Source: Callorhinus ursinus (taxonomy: Eukaryota; Chordata; Mammalia; Carnivora; Otariidae). Taken from it: 64,000 nucleotides of DNA. Shown in pieces: positions 24,701-36,030 of the stretch. The stretch lies in NCBI RefSeq assembly GCF_003265705.1, contig NW_020313044.1:6197535-6261534 (forward strand). Direction: 5' to 3'. The position numbers and the translations under genes were made by a program. The first letter of the stretch is position 1. Every line of letters starts with the position of its first letter. Below the pieces are notes generated by a model. It saw nothing but the letters and a program-made list of their open reading frames with translations. It did not search any database and was not told the origin of the DNA.

Positions 24701-24854
24701 TAGAAGAAGGTAGAAGGTGTTAAGAGTACAAGGAAACCTATGGCTTCTGACTGTTGCTTTATGCTTTGACATAGTTCCCAGCAGCTTTCAAGGCTTCTAC
24801 CTTCTGGAACTCTGAGTGAAATGTGCCAATTTCCTTGACCACCCAGATTGTTCC

Positions 24855-25005
24855 AGCTGAGAGTAGGTGCGGATGTCTGGATCCAGGCCCCGGTTTGTCA
24901 CTACAGGATCTTGGGTGAGCTATTGCTTCTAAATACCCCAGTTTCTCTATACACAAGATGAAAGATCCTTCCAGATGTAATGTTTTGTCATTTCTATATC
25001 TGGAC
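24855..25005 (+). repeat. MIR SINE fragment
   Basis: 'gtctggatccaggccccggtttgtcactacaggatcttgggtgagctattgcttctaaataccccagtttctctata' follows the MIR core order. Confidence 0.65.
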
Positions 25006-26545
25006 ACATCCCCTTTCTTCATACATTTGAGTATAATTCAGCAAAAACAGATACATCTTTATATTGCTTGTTGGAACTATTTTGCATTCCAGGAAACATT
25101 AAAGTGAAAGCTGCACTTTGGTTTCAGTGGAACTGTATAAGATGTAAAGATGGTGCTTAGAGATAAATTAAAATACCAATAAAAAGCATTAAAACACATG
25201 CTGCCACTCATTTGCACCATATAGTAGCTAGCTGGCTAATATGAGACCTCTTTTTTCAAGTTGCTTTTCTATTCTCTTATAAAGATAAGTACACAAGAGA
25301 TTTCTGCTTCTGCCACGAATTCTTTTTTAATGGCTCCTCCACCCCCATCCCCAGTGACTCATTTTCTTATTCTATTTCGTTTGTTTGCTTGTTTGTTTTT
25401 CGGTATGCTGGGTTTGGTTTGCTTCCTTTCACTGGCAATTTGAATGAGATTCTCAAGATGGTTTCTTGCAGTGTTTTGATGGCAAGAGATGTGTTGGTTT
25501 CTTTCAGAAAATCCCTCTGAGGTGACTACTGAAGATCTTATGCCCTCTCAAGACTTGGTACTGTGATACCCTCAAGAACTCAGACCCTACCCAGGGTAAA
25601 AGGGAGAAAGCTCTACTACCTGGCAGGATGGGAGCTCAACACTGAAATTAAATCCTGTCACAAACAGAAATATTTCTTGCGCCCTTGAGTTTATGGACTG
25701 AGAGATTTAGCCTACAGAGATTTGAACTTTATTTAGTTAATGAAAGGGAGCTAAGTAAGGCAAGTGACAAGTCAAATATTTATCTGAGAAAAGTCACTTT
25801 GGCAGCTCTGTGGAAGATAAATGGAAAGGGAGAGAGAAGAGGAGGGGAGGCCAATTGGTTGAACCAACAGGCTAGCTTAGACAGAGTACAGGGGAGGGAA
25901 GCTAACTCTTCCTCTGCCCCTTCACCAAACCCATTTCCTTTCTGTTGGCACATATGGCTAGACTACATTTTCCAGCCTTCTTGCCAACTGGAGCAATGTT
26001 ACTCAAGTTGGACAAGGGGAAAATGGGCAGAAGTGAGGTACACCTCCCGTATGAACCTACTCACACCCTTTCTTCCCCAGTCCACCGGCCAGATGCGTAG
26101 AGACCAGGGTGACCTGGCAACCATGTGCAGATGGAGCCTCCATGGGGCTGGGTCCCTGAATGACATCATGGATACATACAGACACATACACCCTCAACAT
26201 GGGAGTGAGAAATAAATTTCTATTATGTGCAGATGCCAAAATTTCCAAGTTCATTTGTGAATACAGCTCATGTCATTCTCGATAATATAATCCCTGATGC
26301 TCTCTGGTTAGAGCAGAGCTCAGTCCTCTGCATACACTGTTGCGTAACCCCCCTGCCCCTATCCACACCCTCCTTATAAGGGAAAGATAGAAAAGAACAA
26401 AGAAGAAAATACATGTTGCACATCATTTCACCCTCCAGGGCTAAGTAGTCTTAACAATCTGGTATATTTTCTCTCACTCTTTTTTTTTTTTCCTCTATAG
26501 CAAAAAAAAGTTATCCTTAGTTTGTTCAGATATTAAATTTTTCAT
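25006..26545. other. No gene supported; weak old-repeat signal near 25950-26100
   Basis: 'catatggctagactacattttccagccttcttgccaactgg' resembles an old interspersed repeat. The longest frame of the window (176 codons, 25685-26215) runs through this stretch; its translation has no domain, signal or compositional sign of coding. Non-coding in my reading. Confidence 0.4.
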
Positions 26546-26549
26546 CTGG

Positions 26550-26695
26550 TGATTTATTTATTGATTCTACCTTCATTGTAAGCCTGTGTGTCAGAAACTG
26601 TGCTCAATGCTAGGGATTAAAAGAACAGACATGACACAGTTCCTGTCCTCAAGGAAGCTGTAGCCTCGTGGAGGAAAGAGATGCCTAAGCAGGTA
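26550..26695 (-). repeat. L2 3' end fragment, minus
   Basis: 'ttatttattgattctaccttcattgtaagcctgtgtgtcagaaactgtgctcaatgctagggattaaaagaacagacatgacacagttcctgtcctcaaggaagct' is the reverse complement of the L2 3' terminal region. Confidence 0.65.
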
Positions 26696-26804
26696 ATGAC
26701 TAGGAAAATGACACAGAAAATGGGTCAGCAGAGTGACAGAGAAGGGAAGTAAGGAAGCCAAAAGGAAGAGTCCCTAACATATTTAAAAAAAAAAAAGGTT
26801 CTTT

Positions 26805-26975
26805 CTATATGTTGGGGACTGATTTAATCACCTCTGAGATGTAAACTATTTTAATCCTCATGACAATCACATGAGATACACGTCCCAGTATCTCAATGTT
26901 ACAGGTGAGGAAACTAAACCACAGAAAAGTTCAGTAACTTGCCCCTTATCTAGGGTCTTGCTGGGAGGGGGTTCA
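26805..26975 (-). repeat. MIR SINE, minus
   Basis: 'tattttaatcctcatgacaatcacatgaga...aatgttacaggtgaggaaactaaaccacagaaaagttcagtaacttgcccc' is a reverse-complement MIR core. Confidence 0.85.
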
Positions 26976-26978
26976 GCA

Positions 26979-26992
26979 GTGTGTGTGTGTGT

Positions 26993-27026
<34 letters not shown>
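26979..27026. repeat. (GT)n microsatellite
   Basis: About 24 GT units with one GTAT interruption near 26996-26999, growing from the end of the adjacent MIR. Confidence 0.95.
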
Positions 27027-28545
27027 TCAGAGTTGACTTAGAAGAGTTTCAAAGACAGGGATTGGGAAGGACATAGTTACACGTGAGAAACTACAGGCAG
27101 GATCATGGTCACCTGGTGAAGCTGAGACAGAGCAAGTGGCCCAGACCTTTGGATCCTCCTACATTCCTAGTGGCCTCCTGACATAGACTGATCTCAGGAT
27201 GTGAGGTTCTAAAGAGAATCTAACTGAGCTTACAAATTCTGCGCAGGCGGAGGAAGACTGCTCATTGGAGGTGTGACTTTTGACAGAATATTGACTCCAC
27301 TAGCTACTAAATGTGACCCAAGTGGTGTTCTGGAATCAAAATTACTTGCAACCTCTCATCCCTGGAGCCTGAGGCTGGTAGAAGTGAAACAGGACATGAA
27401 AAGAGAGAAGGACCTCCTTCTCCAATGATGACAGCTGAAAGCTTTTAGCTCATAAAGCTCATAAAGCTTTCAGCTCTATCACATCCAGAGGGGATATGCA
27501 GTTTTGTAGACCCAAAGCCTAAATGCTGATTAAGGAATTAGGTGCCTGTGATAATTCACTGATGAGTTAGAGGAAGTGGTGACACCGGGAGAGGGTGGGT
27601 TTTCAGCACAGACCTGTAAACAAACGTGGCATGAATCCATCTTTACATCAGCTAGAAGGCAGCCTCTCAATCTTGCAGTCTTCGCGCAAAAATCATGGAG
27701 ACGAACGATCTCAAAAAAGCATCCACGCCAAGCCAACCCTTTTTTCCCCCTTTCCTTTCTGAGTTCCCCCCTCATTTCCATCATGATTTTTTAAGTAAAA
27801 TCTGAACTATCTCCATCAGGAGCCCTCTCCACTGCCTGATATTCTTGCCCGTTCTGTAGGACACCATGAAAAGACCTGCTTTCTCCCCCTGCCCTAAGAG
27901 GGGTGAGTAGACAGGATTGGCTGTCTCACTCACCCTCCACATCTTCTGGAAATGCGTATTTTCACATTTTCCTGCCTACTGTAGATCTTCCGTTGAAAGC
28001 AGGCATTGCCACTGCCTTATTTGGAGAAAGAGACCAGAACACCAATGGGCTGTTAAAATATGCAGAATTTGGGGGGTATGAAGAAACTCTAAGAACCATA
28101 GTCACATCACGGCCCAGGAGGAATCTCAAAGGGGAACCTGCGTTCCTCACTTAAGCGGGGTTGGTCTTGAGTTATTGCTGTTCCAACATTAGGCGAGGCT
28201 GTAGAATTCCAGTTTCAACTGAATATTTATTACATGAAGTTACTTTGCAATACTTGCTACACTCTTAGAAGGATTGTCTTGGTTCATTGTTTCCCAAAGT
28301 ATGTGGTGAATACGTGTCCCATCTGCTGACACATGAGGTTGTTGAAAGTGGTTCATGGACAGAGCATATAATAACACTGAATCACAGAAGGCAAGCATTA
28401 TTCTCTTTTAAATGGTCTTTCAATCTCTCTTTGGGCTTCAAGGTGAAAGCCTCTGTGCTGGTGTGCCTTTAATGGCTTCCCAACCAGAGCTAATCTGCCT
28501 TTTGCTAAAGGAAGAGCAAGCCTCAGTCAAGCAACAGAATATTTT
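27027..28545. other. No gene recognised; contains a perfect inverted repeat
   Basis: Single-copy-looking DNA. Only the 13-bp inverted repeat at 27433-27475 stands out. Frames of 60-84 codons on both strands at 27530-28154 have no recognisable homology. Confidence 0.4.
27433..27475. repeat. Perfect 13-bp inverted repeat (hairpin)
   Basis: Arms agctgaaagcttt (27433-27445) and aaagctttcagct (27463-27475) are exact reverse complements around a 17-nt spacer that itself repeats 'agctcataa'. Confidence 0.9.
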
Positions 28546-28549
28546 TAAC

Positions 28550-31500
28550 AGATTTTTTGAGGTATACTTGACATAAGACAAACTGTCTATTTAAAGGGTA
28601 TAATTTGAAATGACACGTATACACCTTGAGACCATTACCACAATCAAATTAATAAATATTTCCACCACCCCCAAAATTTTCCTTGTGATCCATTGTGATC
28701 CTTCCCTCCCACACCTCACCATTTCTACCCCCTTCCCAGGTAACTCTTGACCTTCTTTCTGCTACTATAGAGCAGTGTGCATTTTTTTGAGAACTTTGTA
28801 TAAATTGAATAATACAGTGTGCACTCTTGTTTTGGTCTCGCTGCTCTCACTTAACATATTTATTTTGAGATTCATTCAACATGACTCCCTGTGTCAATAG
28901 TCCATTCCTTTTTATAGCTGGGTAGTATTCCATTATATGAATATATCACAATATGTTTACCCATTCACCTGCTGATGGACATTTGAGTTGTTTCCAGTTT
29001 GGGGCTATTACAAATAAAGCTACTATGAACACTCATGTTCAAGTCTTTTCAATTTCAGCCATTATGGTAGGTATGTAGTCATGTCACACTATGGTTTTAA
29101 ATTGCATTTCCCTAATGAATAATGATGTTGAACATACTTTGTTAGGCTTTGTTTGCCATCTGTTTATCTTCTTTGGTGAGGTGTCTTTAAATCGTTTGCT
29201 AATTTAAAAAAAAAATTGTTGCCATCTTATGATTGAGCTTCAGAGTTCTTTATCGATCTTGGAAATAAGTACTTTATGAGATACACAATTTGCAAATATT
29301 TTTCCCAGTCTGTGGTTTGTCTTCTCATTCTCTTAAGAGTATGAGCAAAAGTTTTAAATTTTGACAAATTGAATTTGTCCCATTTATTATTCTTTTTTCT
29401 TTTATATGTTGTACTTTTCATGTCTTACTTAAGAAATCTTTGTCTAAGCCCAGGCTCACAAAGATTTTCTCCTATTTTTTTCTCCTAGAAGTTTCATAGC
29501 TTTAGATTTTATATTTAAATCTATGATCCATTCTGAGTTGACTTTTGCTTATGGTATACAGTATGAATTGAAGTTCTTTTTCTTTTATAAGATACTCAAT
29601 TGACCCATACCATTATTGAAAACATTATACTTTCTCGACTGAATGACCTTCACACCTCTGTCAAAAATCCATGGTCTATCTATGTGTGGGTCTATTTCTG
29701 GATTCTCTTCTACTTCTGTGATCTATGTGTTTATCTTTATGACACTACTACACTGTCTGGTTTGCTATAGCTTGATCTAGAGGTCCTTTGCATTTCCATA
29801 TAAATTTTAGAGTCAGCTGGTCAATTTTATTCAAAAGACCTGCTGAGATTTAGTTTGGACTGCAGTCAGTCTATAGACCAATTTGAGAAGAACTGACTTC
29901 TTAACAACATTAAGCTTTCCAACCCAGGACCAGCAACTTTCTCCATTTGTTTAAGTGATCATACCAAATCCAATGTTCTTCATCCCTGTGTGTAAATCCA
30001 CATTTCCACCTAGTATTTTTCTTCTTCCTGAAGGACTTGTAATATTTTTTGTAGAGCAGGTCTACTGTGATTAATTCTTTCAACTTTTGTAGGTCTAAAA
30101 ATGTCTTTTTAATTAATTTTTTTAATGTTAAAGGCTTTGATCTTTATTATAAGAATGGTTATAAACTATCAATGGAGATTTATTGTACCTTTATTTTTGA
30201 AAGTTATTTTTCCTTGGTAAAGAAATCTTTATCTCTTAACAGTACTTTCAGTACTTTAAAGATGGTGCTCAGATGTCTTCTTGCTTGCATGGTATTCAAT
30301 GAGAAATACACTGACATTCTTGTTTTTGTTCCTTTCTATGTACCATGACTTTTTTCTTCTGGTTGCTTTTAAGATTTTCTTTTTTATCACTGGTTTATAG
30401 CAATTTGATTATGATGTTTCCTAGCATAGTTTTCATTGAGTTTCTTAGATCTGTGAGTTCATAGTTCTTATCAAATTTGGAAAATTTGGGGCCATTATCC
30501 TTCATTTTGTTCTGTCCTTTTTTGTCTCTCATCTCCTTTATGAACTGCAAACACAAATATATTAGGCTGCTTAAAGTTGTGCCACAGCTAACAGATGCTC
30601 TTTTCATAGAAAACAAAACAAAACAAAACAAAAAAACAACAACTCTACTTCACTTCATTTTGCATTGTTACTATTATTAGGCCTTTAAATCCATGGATCT
30701 TTTCTTATTCAATGTCTAATGTGTCATTAATCCCATTAATCCTCATCTTACACACTGTGATTTTCATTTCTAAAAGCTCAATTTTAATCTTTAAAAAATT
30801 GTGTGATATGATATTTTTAATGTCTCCTTTGTCTCTAGTTAACTTTTTAAAAATATGGAATATAATTATAATAACTTTTAATGTCCTTCTCTGCTAATTC
30901 TAACATCAATGCCAGTTCCAGGTCGGTTTTAATTGATTGCTTTATCTCTTCATCTTAGATAGTGTGTGTCTAGTAACTTTTAGATTCATTGCAAAACATT
31001 GTGAATTCTACCTTGTTGGGTGCCAAATATTTCTGCATTCCTGTAAATATAATTGAGTTTTGTTCTGAGTCACAATTAAGTTATGTGGAAACAGTTTGAT
31101 CATTTTGCGTTTTGCTTTGAAGATTTGTTAAATGATACCAGAACAGTGGCCACTCTAGGGATAATTATTCACCACTTCCAAGGCAGATCTTCTGGGTTGT
31201 CTGTGCAATAACTTGTGAATCATGAGGTTTTCCAATCTGGCTAATAGGAGCAGTCACGATACGTGGCCCTGTGCGAGTCCCAAGTACTATTTCCTCTAAT
31301 CTTTTGGGGGATTCTTGCCCCATCCTCAAAGGTTCCTCCTATTCATTCACTGCTGGGCAGTGCTCTGCTGAGGGCTTAAGGGGGAACTTCCACATATCCC
31401 TGGGGTAATTTCAGTGTAGCTCTCTCCTTTTTGATCTGTGTCTTCTGAATTCTTAGCCTGCTCCCCTGGGCTCTCAGCAACGTGTCTTCCATTCGGGGAG

Positions 31501-31710
31501 ATTCCTGGGTTTTGCCTGGGTTCCTTTTCCTACACTGCTGCTTGGATACTCTAAACAGTAAGCTGGAGCAACTATCGGGCTCACTTCACTTCTTTCCCTT
31601 TCTCAGAGATCGCTGTCCTTTGTTGTCTGGTGTTCAGTGTCCATTTCGGTTGTTTGAGGCAGGAGGGTGGACACAGTCCCTGTCACATCTCGGCTAGGAA
31701 CAGAAGCATG
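28550..31710 (-). mobile_element. Ancient L1 (L1M type), 3' half joined to 5'UTR
   Basis: From the left: an antisense 3'UTR ('gaggtatacttgacataagacaaactg'), ORF2 C-terminal region to about 29980 ('cctgctgatggacatttgagttgtttcc', 'gtttgtcttctcattctctta', 'aatccatggtctatctatgtg'), then from about 30000 sequence typical of old L1 5' ends ('ttctgctaattctaacatcaatgccagttccaggtcgg', 'tgtctagtaactttt', 'ttgttctgagtcacaatt', and the 31380-31700 segment ending at the presumed 5' terminus). ORF1 and most of ORF2 are missing, so this is an internally deleted copy or two abutting copies. All frames are broken. Confidence 0.8.
30608..30645. repeat. (AAAAC)n low-complexity tract
   Basis: Short AAAAC/CAA repeat inside the L1 5' segment. 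Confidence 0.8.
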
Positions 31711-32355
31711 TGGCTAGAATTTTAATAATACTATTTTACTTCATTATATTTATTCCTATGGCTACCTTCTATTTATGGTCGTTGATACTGATTTTTCCTT
31801 TGGAACAGGTAATGCAATTTTCCCTTTTAAGTAAATCAGTTGAAGTGTGAAAAAAATAAGGTCAATTTTAAGAAAAATATTTAGTAAATAATAATAAGGG
31901 TAGTAATGAGATATGAGTAAACAAATAAGACAGGATGGGAATTTGGGAGAAGAATGTCCAAGGTTATCTGTAAGATCTAGGTAATAATGCTGGGTATTGT
32001 AATGCATTCATCAAGACCTGGCTCAGGAGAGTTGGCTCAAAACGTCTACCGCCTTACATCTATTAGAGCTTATGGGTGATGTTGAGGATCACAGAAGTCA
32101 TGATTTTCAAGACGGCCAGATTTCATGGGGGTTTCCAGGATAAAAGAAGGGAATTTGCAGGCACTAGCTGATATATCCTGTTTTTTTTTTAATGACGTGG
32201 ACTCTGGATAAGTAGCACTTTTCATACAGGAGGTGCTAAATAAATATTCTTGAAGAGAATTGATATCAGAGACCATGCTAGGTAATGGTCAGTCCACTTA
32301 CAGGCTAAATAATTCTGAAAAGATTGAGGAAGCTGTGTGGTTTGCCATGACATGC
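31711..32355. other. No feature recognised
   Basis: AT-rich non-coding DNA. Confidence 0.4.
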
Positions 32356-32359
32356 AAAG

Positions 32360-32840
32360 ACAGTCAATTGCTTTTTAACTTTTTAGTTTGATGGCAGGTC
32401 TCAACAAACAAAACCAGGACTATACATTCTCATTTAAATGAGTGACATACACCAGCTTCTGTTGGCACTGTTGCTGCCACAGACACAGCAAATAAACCAG
32501 CTGTGACCTCTTAGAGACCGGCTCTGCTAATTGATGGAAACAAAAATTGCTGTTCTGGCTCGATCTAGAGACTGAGCGTGTAGAGAAAACCTAAATTTAC
32601 TTCTGGCCTTGACATAAACTCATATGCTTGCCATTGGCTGGCACAATTGAAAGTGCCGTCCTCATAGCCAGCCTGCCTATAATGATTTATCATGTTTGCT
32701 GTTCTCGACATTGTCGGAACTCTGTCCCCCAAATAATACGCAAACACCAACTTCTGCTGAAGTCAGTAATGATGCAGGTTTATCAGCCTAGAAGGTCAAC
32801 CTATATTATAGAGCAGACAATTTGGGCTGATTAGAAGCCT
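32360..32840. other. Unique, repeat-free block: candidate conserved non-coding DNA
   Basis: I recognise no repeat here. It contains ccattggctgg (inverted CCAAT, 32632-32642), 'tctgctaattgatgg' and 'aatgatttatcatg', with balanced composition and few homopolymers. Conservation cannot be judged from one genome. The short frames on both strands are chance. Confidence 0.25.
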
Positions 32841-33109
32841 CAAACACTGATAGCAACTCGAACATCTATTACTGTTTAAAACAAAACAAGAAAAGCCAGT
32901 GGCTCTCTCTCCTGCGGTTTATTCCTTGAGGGTACAGTCAGAAAGATGATTACATCAGATTGTCCGGAATCGCAGGCCTGTGGCATCAGGCATTTGCCTA
33001 CTTGCATCAGGAAGTGCAAAGGCACACAAGGGCTGTGTGGCAGGACAGGAAAGGCAGAGAAAAACAACGAAGCTGTGTAGGGATGGTATGGCCAAGGCAG
33101 GGAAGGCTG

Positions 33110-33280
33110 TGGAGGCAGAGAGAACCCAGGTTTGAATCTGGGGCCCATTATCACTTACTGGCCCCAGGACCCAGGCAGGTATGCTGACCCCTTCCCAGAC
33201 TCATTTTCAGTCTGTAGAATAAGGGAAGTAACATTTACCTGACAGGTTTTTGAGGATTAAATAGTATAATGGACACATAA
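33110..33280 (+). repeat. MIR SINE
   Basis: 'gagaacccaggtttgaatctggggcccattatcacttactgg...gctgaccccttcccagactcattttcagtctgtagaataagggaagtaa...tttttgaggattaaatagtataatgg' follows MIR. Confidence 0.85.
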
Positions 33281-33775
33281 CCCTTTTAAATCAAAATTCA
33301 CCGGGGAAATACCAGGTATTAATTATACATGTAGATAGACCTTTTAAATTTTGTAGATGGAGCTTTGGAAAATGGTAGAAGCTTCTGGACTTCAAAAACC
33401 TCTGTGCTGCTTGAAATGCTGTGAATGCTGGGAGGACAATACTGTGAGCGGGAAAAGTCCAGGGCGTCTAAGACCCGGGCTCGTTGGCTGTGTCCACCAC
33501 TTCCCAACTGACATTCATCAGTAAGAGGGAAATCTTAAGAGGAGCTCCTTAAAGGGTTACTGCAAAATTAAATGAGATAGATCAGTTAGGCTACATAATT
33601 ATTGGGATTATCTCTTCTGGGCCAGACAGGGAAACGCAGTTTCATGAATAACGTCTTTCATGCAAAGAATCGCTTGAGGATCAGAAATTATCTGAATTTA
33701 ATGGAGGAAATTGTATGCTCACAAGTATGGCTATTTCCATAGGATTTAGGATAATTTCTAGTGACATTTAAGACC
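33281..33775. other. No feature recognised
   Basis: Non-coding; a MIR-like phrase near 33540-33610 ('ggttactgcaaaattaaatgagatagatc') may be a further small fragment. Confidence 0.35.
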
Positions 33776-33779
33776 CGTC

Positions 33780-34255
33780 TATATTAGAGACATCTCACTG
33801 CCCACAGCCATCACACTTCAAGAAAATTCCGTCCGCCAGCCATAATCACCCCACCTCTATTATCACTAAGCAGTAGATTATTTTTTGCCTTTGTGGAGAA
33901 GCAGACCCTTCAGTGCTTGTCATCTGGGTGGTTTTTGCAGTCTCTCATATGTCGCACACAAGAATGAAAACCCTGCTCACTGTCCTTTTTCCGCAGGGAT
34001 AACACAATCACCTATTTCATAAGTACGCAACTGTTTGAGCGGCTCAGACTCCCCTTACTTTAGAATGTCAGGCAGCTATTAAATTTGCGCTTTGCCATCA
34101 GCCTCAAGTCTCTTCCCTGAGGACTCGGTATGGGAAACTTTCTCCCCTCCCTGTGAGCTGTGCTCGGCTCATTATTGAATTTTCTGCCGGTGAGTGAGGA
34201 AATCAAGGAGACATGAGGTGATTGCAAAAGTACATGTTCCCCATCCTTTTTGGCA
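33780..34255. other. Unique, repeat-free block: candidate conserved non-coding DNA
   Basis: No repeat signature. Scattered CpGs are retained ('ccgtccgcc', 'tttgagcggctc', 'atttgcgctttgcc', 'gctcggctcattattg', 'tgccggtgag'), more than in the surrounding AT-rich DNA, with no open frame of note. Confidence 0.25.
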
Positions 34256-34655
34256 GAGCTTAAGGGGAAAGAACAACTAGATTATTTTAGGATTTTATTT
34301 TATTAAGAGAAAATCAGTGGTCTCTACAGAATGATTCACATTTGAAAAAAAAAATTCAACTTATAGTAATTCAAGTAATTATGAAGTTAGTTTTGTCATC
34401 AGTGAAAATGCCAGCTGAGAGCTCCAGGACCTGGGGTTCATAACAGGAAGTAAAGGAGGGAACAGGAAGTCAGGCACCAAGTAGATGGAGCCGTGTGCCC
34501 CAGTAAGGTAGGACGGCGTTCGTCCCATTGTGCAGGACGGAAGATTTTCGGCAGGGCTGTGATTCACTTCTAAACCCTCTACTCCTCACAACTCAGCAGC
34601 ATGAACTGTTACTCCCTCGGGTCTCTTCAGACTAGGTCCAGAGTGGCAGTTTCTT
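34256..34655. other. No feature recognised
   Basis: Non-coding. Confidence 0.4.
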
Positions 34656-34659
34656 ATTA

Positions 34660-34855
34660 CCATGCTCCAGGCCCTGAGCAGGACATTTTACATTCAAAGT
34701 TTACTTAAGCCTCTTGATACCACTGTAAGGAAGCACTCTTATCACCCTCTCTTATAGAAGGAAATGCAGAGTTGAGCACGGGAAGTAGCGTGTTCCCTGT
34801 TGGCAGCTAGGGAGTGGTGGGGCTAGAATACAAACCAGGTCTGTGCTCTCCAGCG
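34660..34855 (-). repeat. MIR SINE, minus
   Basis: 'ccaggccctgagcaggacattttacattcaaagtttacttaagcctcttgataccactgtaagg...ctcttatagaaggaaatgcagagttgagc...ggcagctagggagtggtggggctagaatacaaaccagg' is a reverse-complement MIR. Confidence 0.85.
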
Positions 34856-35110
34856 TTAGGGTGTGAGGCCTCACTAGAACCATCTTCCTCCTGCAGCCCT
34901 ACTTACCCTCTGAGGTTCAGCTGGAGGGCTCCCTTCTGCAGCAAGCAAATATTTGTTGAGCAAATTTCAACTACTCTCCTAATTTTAAATCATTGGTAAT
35001 ATGCTACCATCCAACATTCATTTTGATATCCACAGTACCTGTATTGTGCTTAAATCTCTGATAATCTTTCCAGTGCTTTATCTTAACCAGTCTAACACTT
35101 TTCCAGATAT

Positions 35111-35219
35111 ATTCATCCATCCACCCACCCATTCATCCATCCACCCATCCATCTACCCATCCTGCCAGCCAGCCATCCATCCATCATCCATCCATCCATC
35201 CATCCACTCTTTCATTCCT
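35111..35219. repeat. (CCAT)n tetranucleotide array
   Basis: About 100 bp of CCAT with CCAC, TCAT and GCCA variants. The Pro/Ser/His/Ile-rich frame at 35001-35285 comes from it and is not a protein. Confidence 0.95.
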
Positions 35220-35222
35220 CCA

Positions 35223-36030
35223 ATATCCCCTGATAAATATATACTGACCACCCCATACTCTCTAGGCACTGAGTTAGGTGCTTGAAATACATGATGAACA
35301 AAACAGACATGGTTCCTGGCTTCACCAAGCTTACAGTCCAGCAGAAGAGAAGAGGGAAATTAATCTAATAATCACACATATACACAACTACAAACTGTGC
35401 CAATAAAGACATGCAGGAAGTCATGAGTGTACCCAGTTGTACTTTGGGACAACTGGAGGGACCTCTCTGGGGAAGTGCTGTTGGCCGAGAGTTGAAGGAT
35501 GAGCAATAGCAGCGATTACTTCCTGAGTATTTACTACGTGCCAGGCTTTGTTCTGAGCATGTTTCACATAGTAACTCACGGAATTCTCCATACAGCCCTA
35601 CCTGTTACTTCCCAGACCCAGTCTTCTCAAGCACCACCCCAAGCGTTGCTTATTGGTGAAGCAGAGGGGAAGCATTCGAGAGCAGGAGTAGAGGCTGCAG
35701 GGCGGTTGGAGGTGGAGGCACAGAAAGTAGAGGGGAACGGCATTGGATGAAACTGGAGAGGTGGGGAGGACCAATGCTGAGTGTCTGGACCCACTGCTTG
35801 GAGTTTTGAGAAATCACTGTATTTTTCTTAAGCCAGGGAAGTGGCACGATTAGATGTTTGTTTTCAAAGAGCACTTTGGCTGCTGTGGGCACTGGAATGT
35901 GGGAGAGCAGGGCCGTGTGAGGAGACTGGCTGGGACCTCACTGCTGTCCTCTGGGGGACAGCCTGCACTAGAGTGGTCCCCTGGAGATGGAGCTGCGTGG
36001 TCAGATTCAAGTACATATGGGTAACCCGGT
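35223..36030 (-). repeat. L2-associated ancient repeat, interrupted by MIR
   Basis: Starts like a reverse-complement L2 3' end ('atactgaccaccccatactctctaggcactgagttaggtgcttgaaatacatgatgaacaaaacagacatggttcctggcttcacc') and resumes after a MIR fragment with 'aagccagggaagtggcacgattaga...aaagagcactttggctgctgtgggc'. Same type as 50780-51260 and 57690-58420. Confidence 0.55.
35500..35610 (-). repeat. MIR fragment, minus (nested)
   Basis: 'attacttcctgagtatttactacgtgccaggctttgttctgagcatgtttcacatagtaactcacgg' is the reverse-complement MIR 3' part. Confidence 0.7.

Noticed and set aside
25685..26215. 176-codon open frame, the longest in the window
   Set aside because: No domain, no recognisable homology, no splice or promoter context, and part of it overlaps repeat-like DNA. 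Length is not exceptional for 64 kb.
35111..35219. CRISPR-like array of regular repeats
   Set aside because: It is a CCAT microsatellite in a mammalian genome with no spacer structure.
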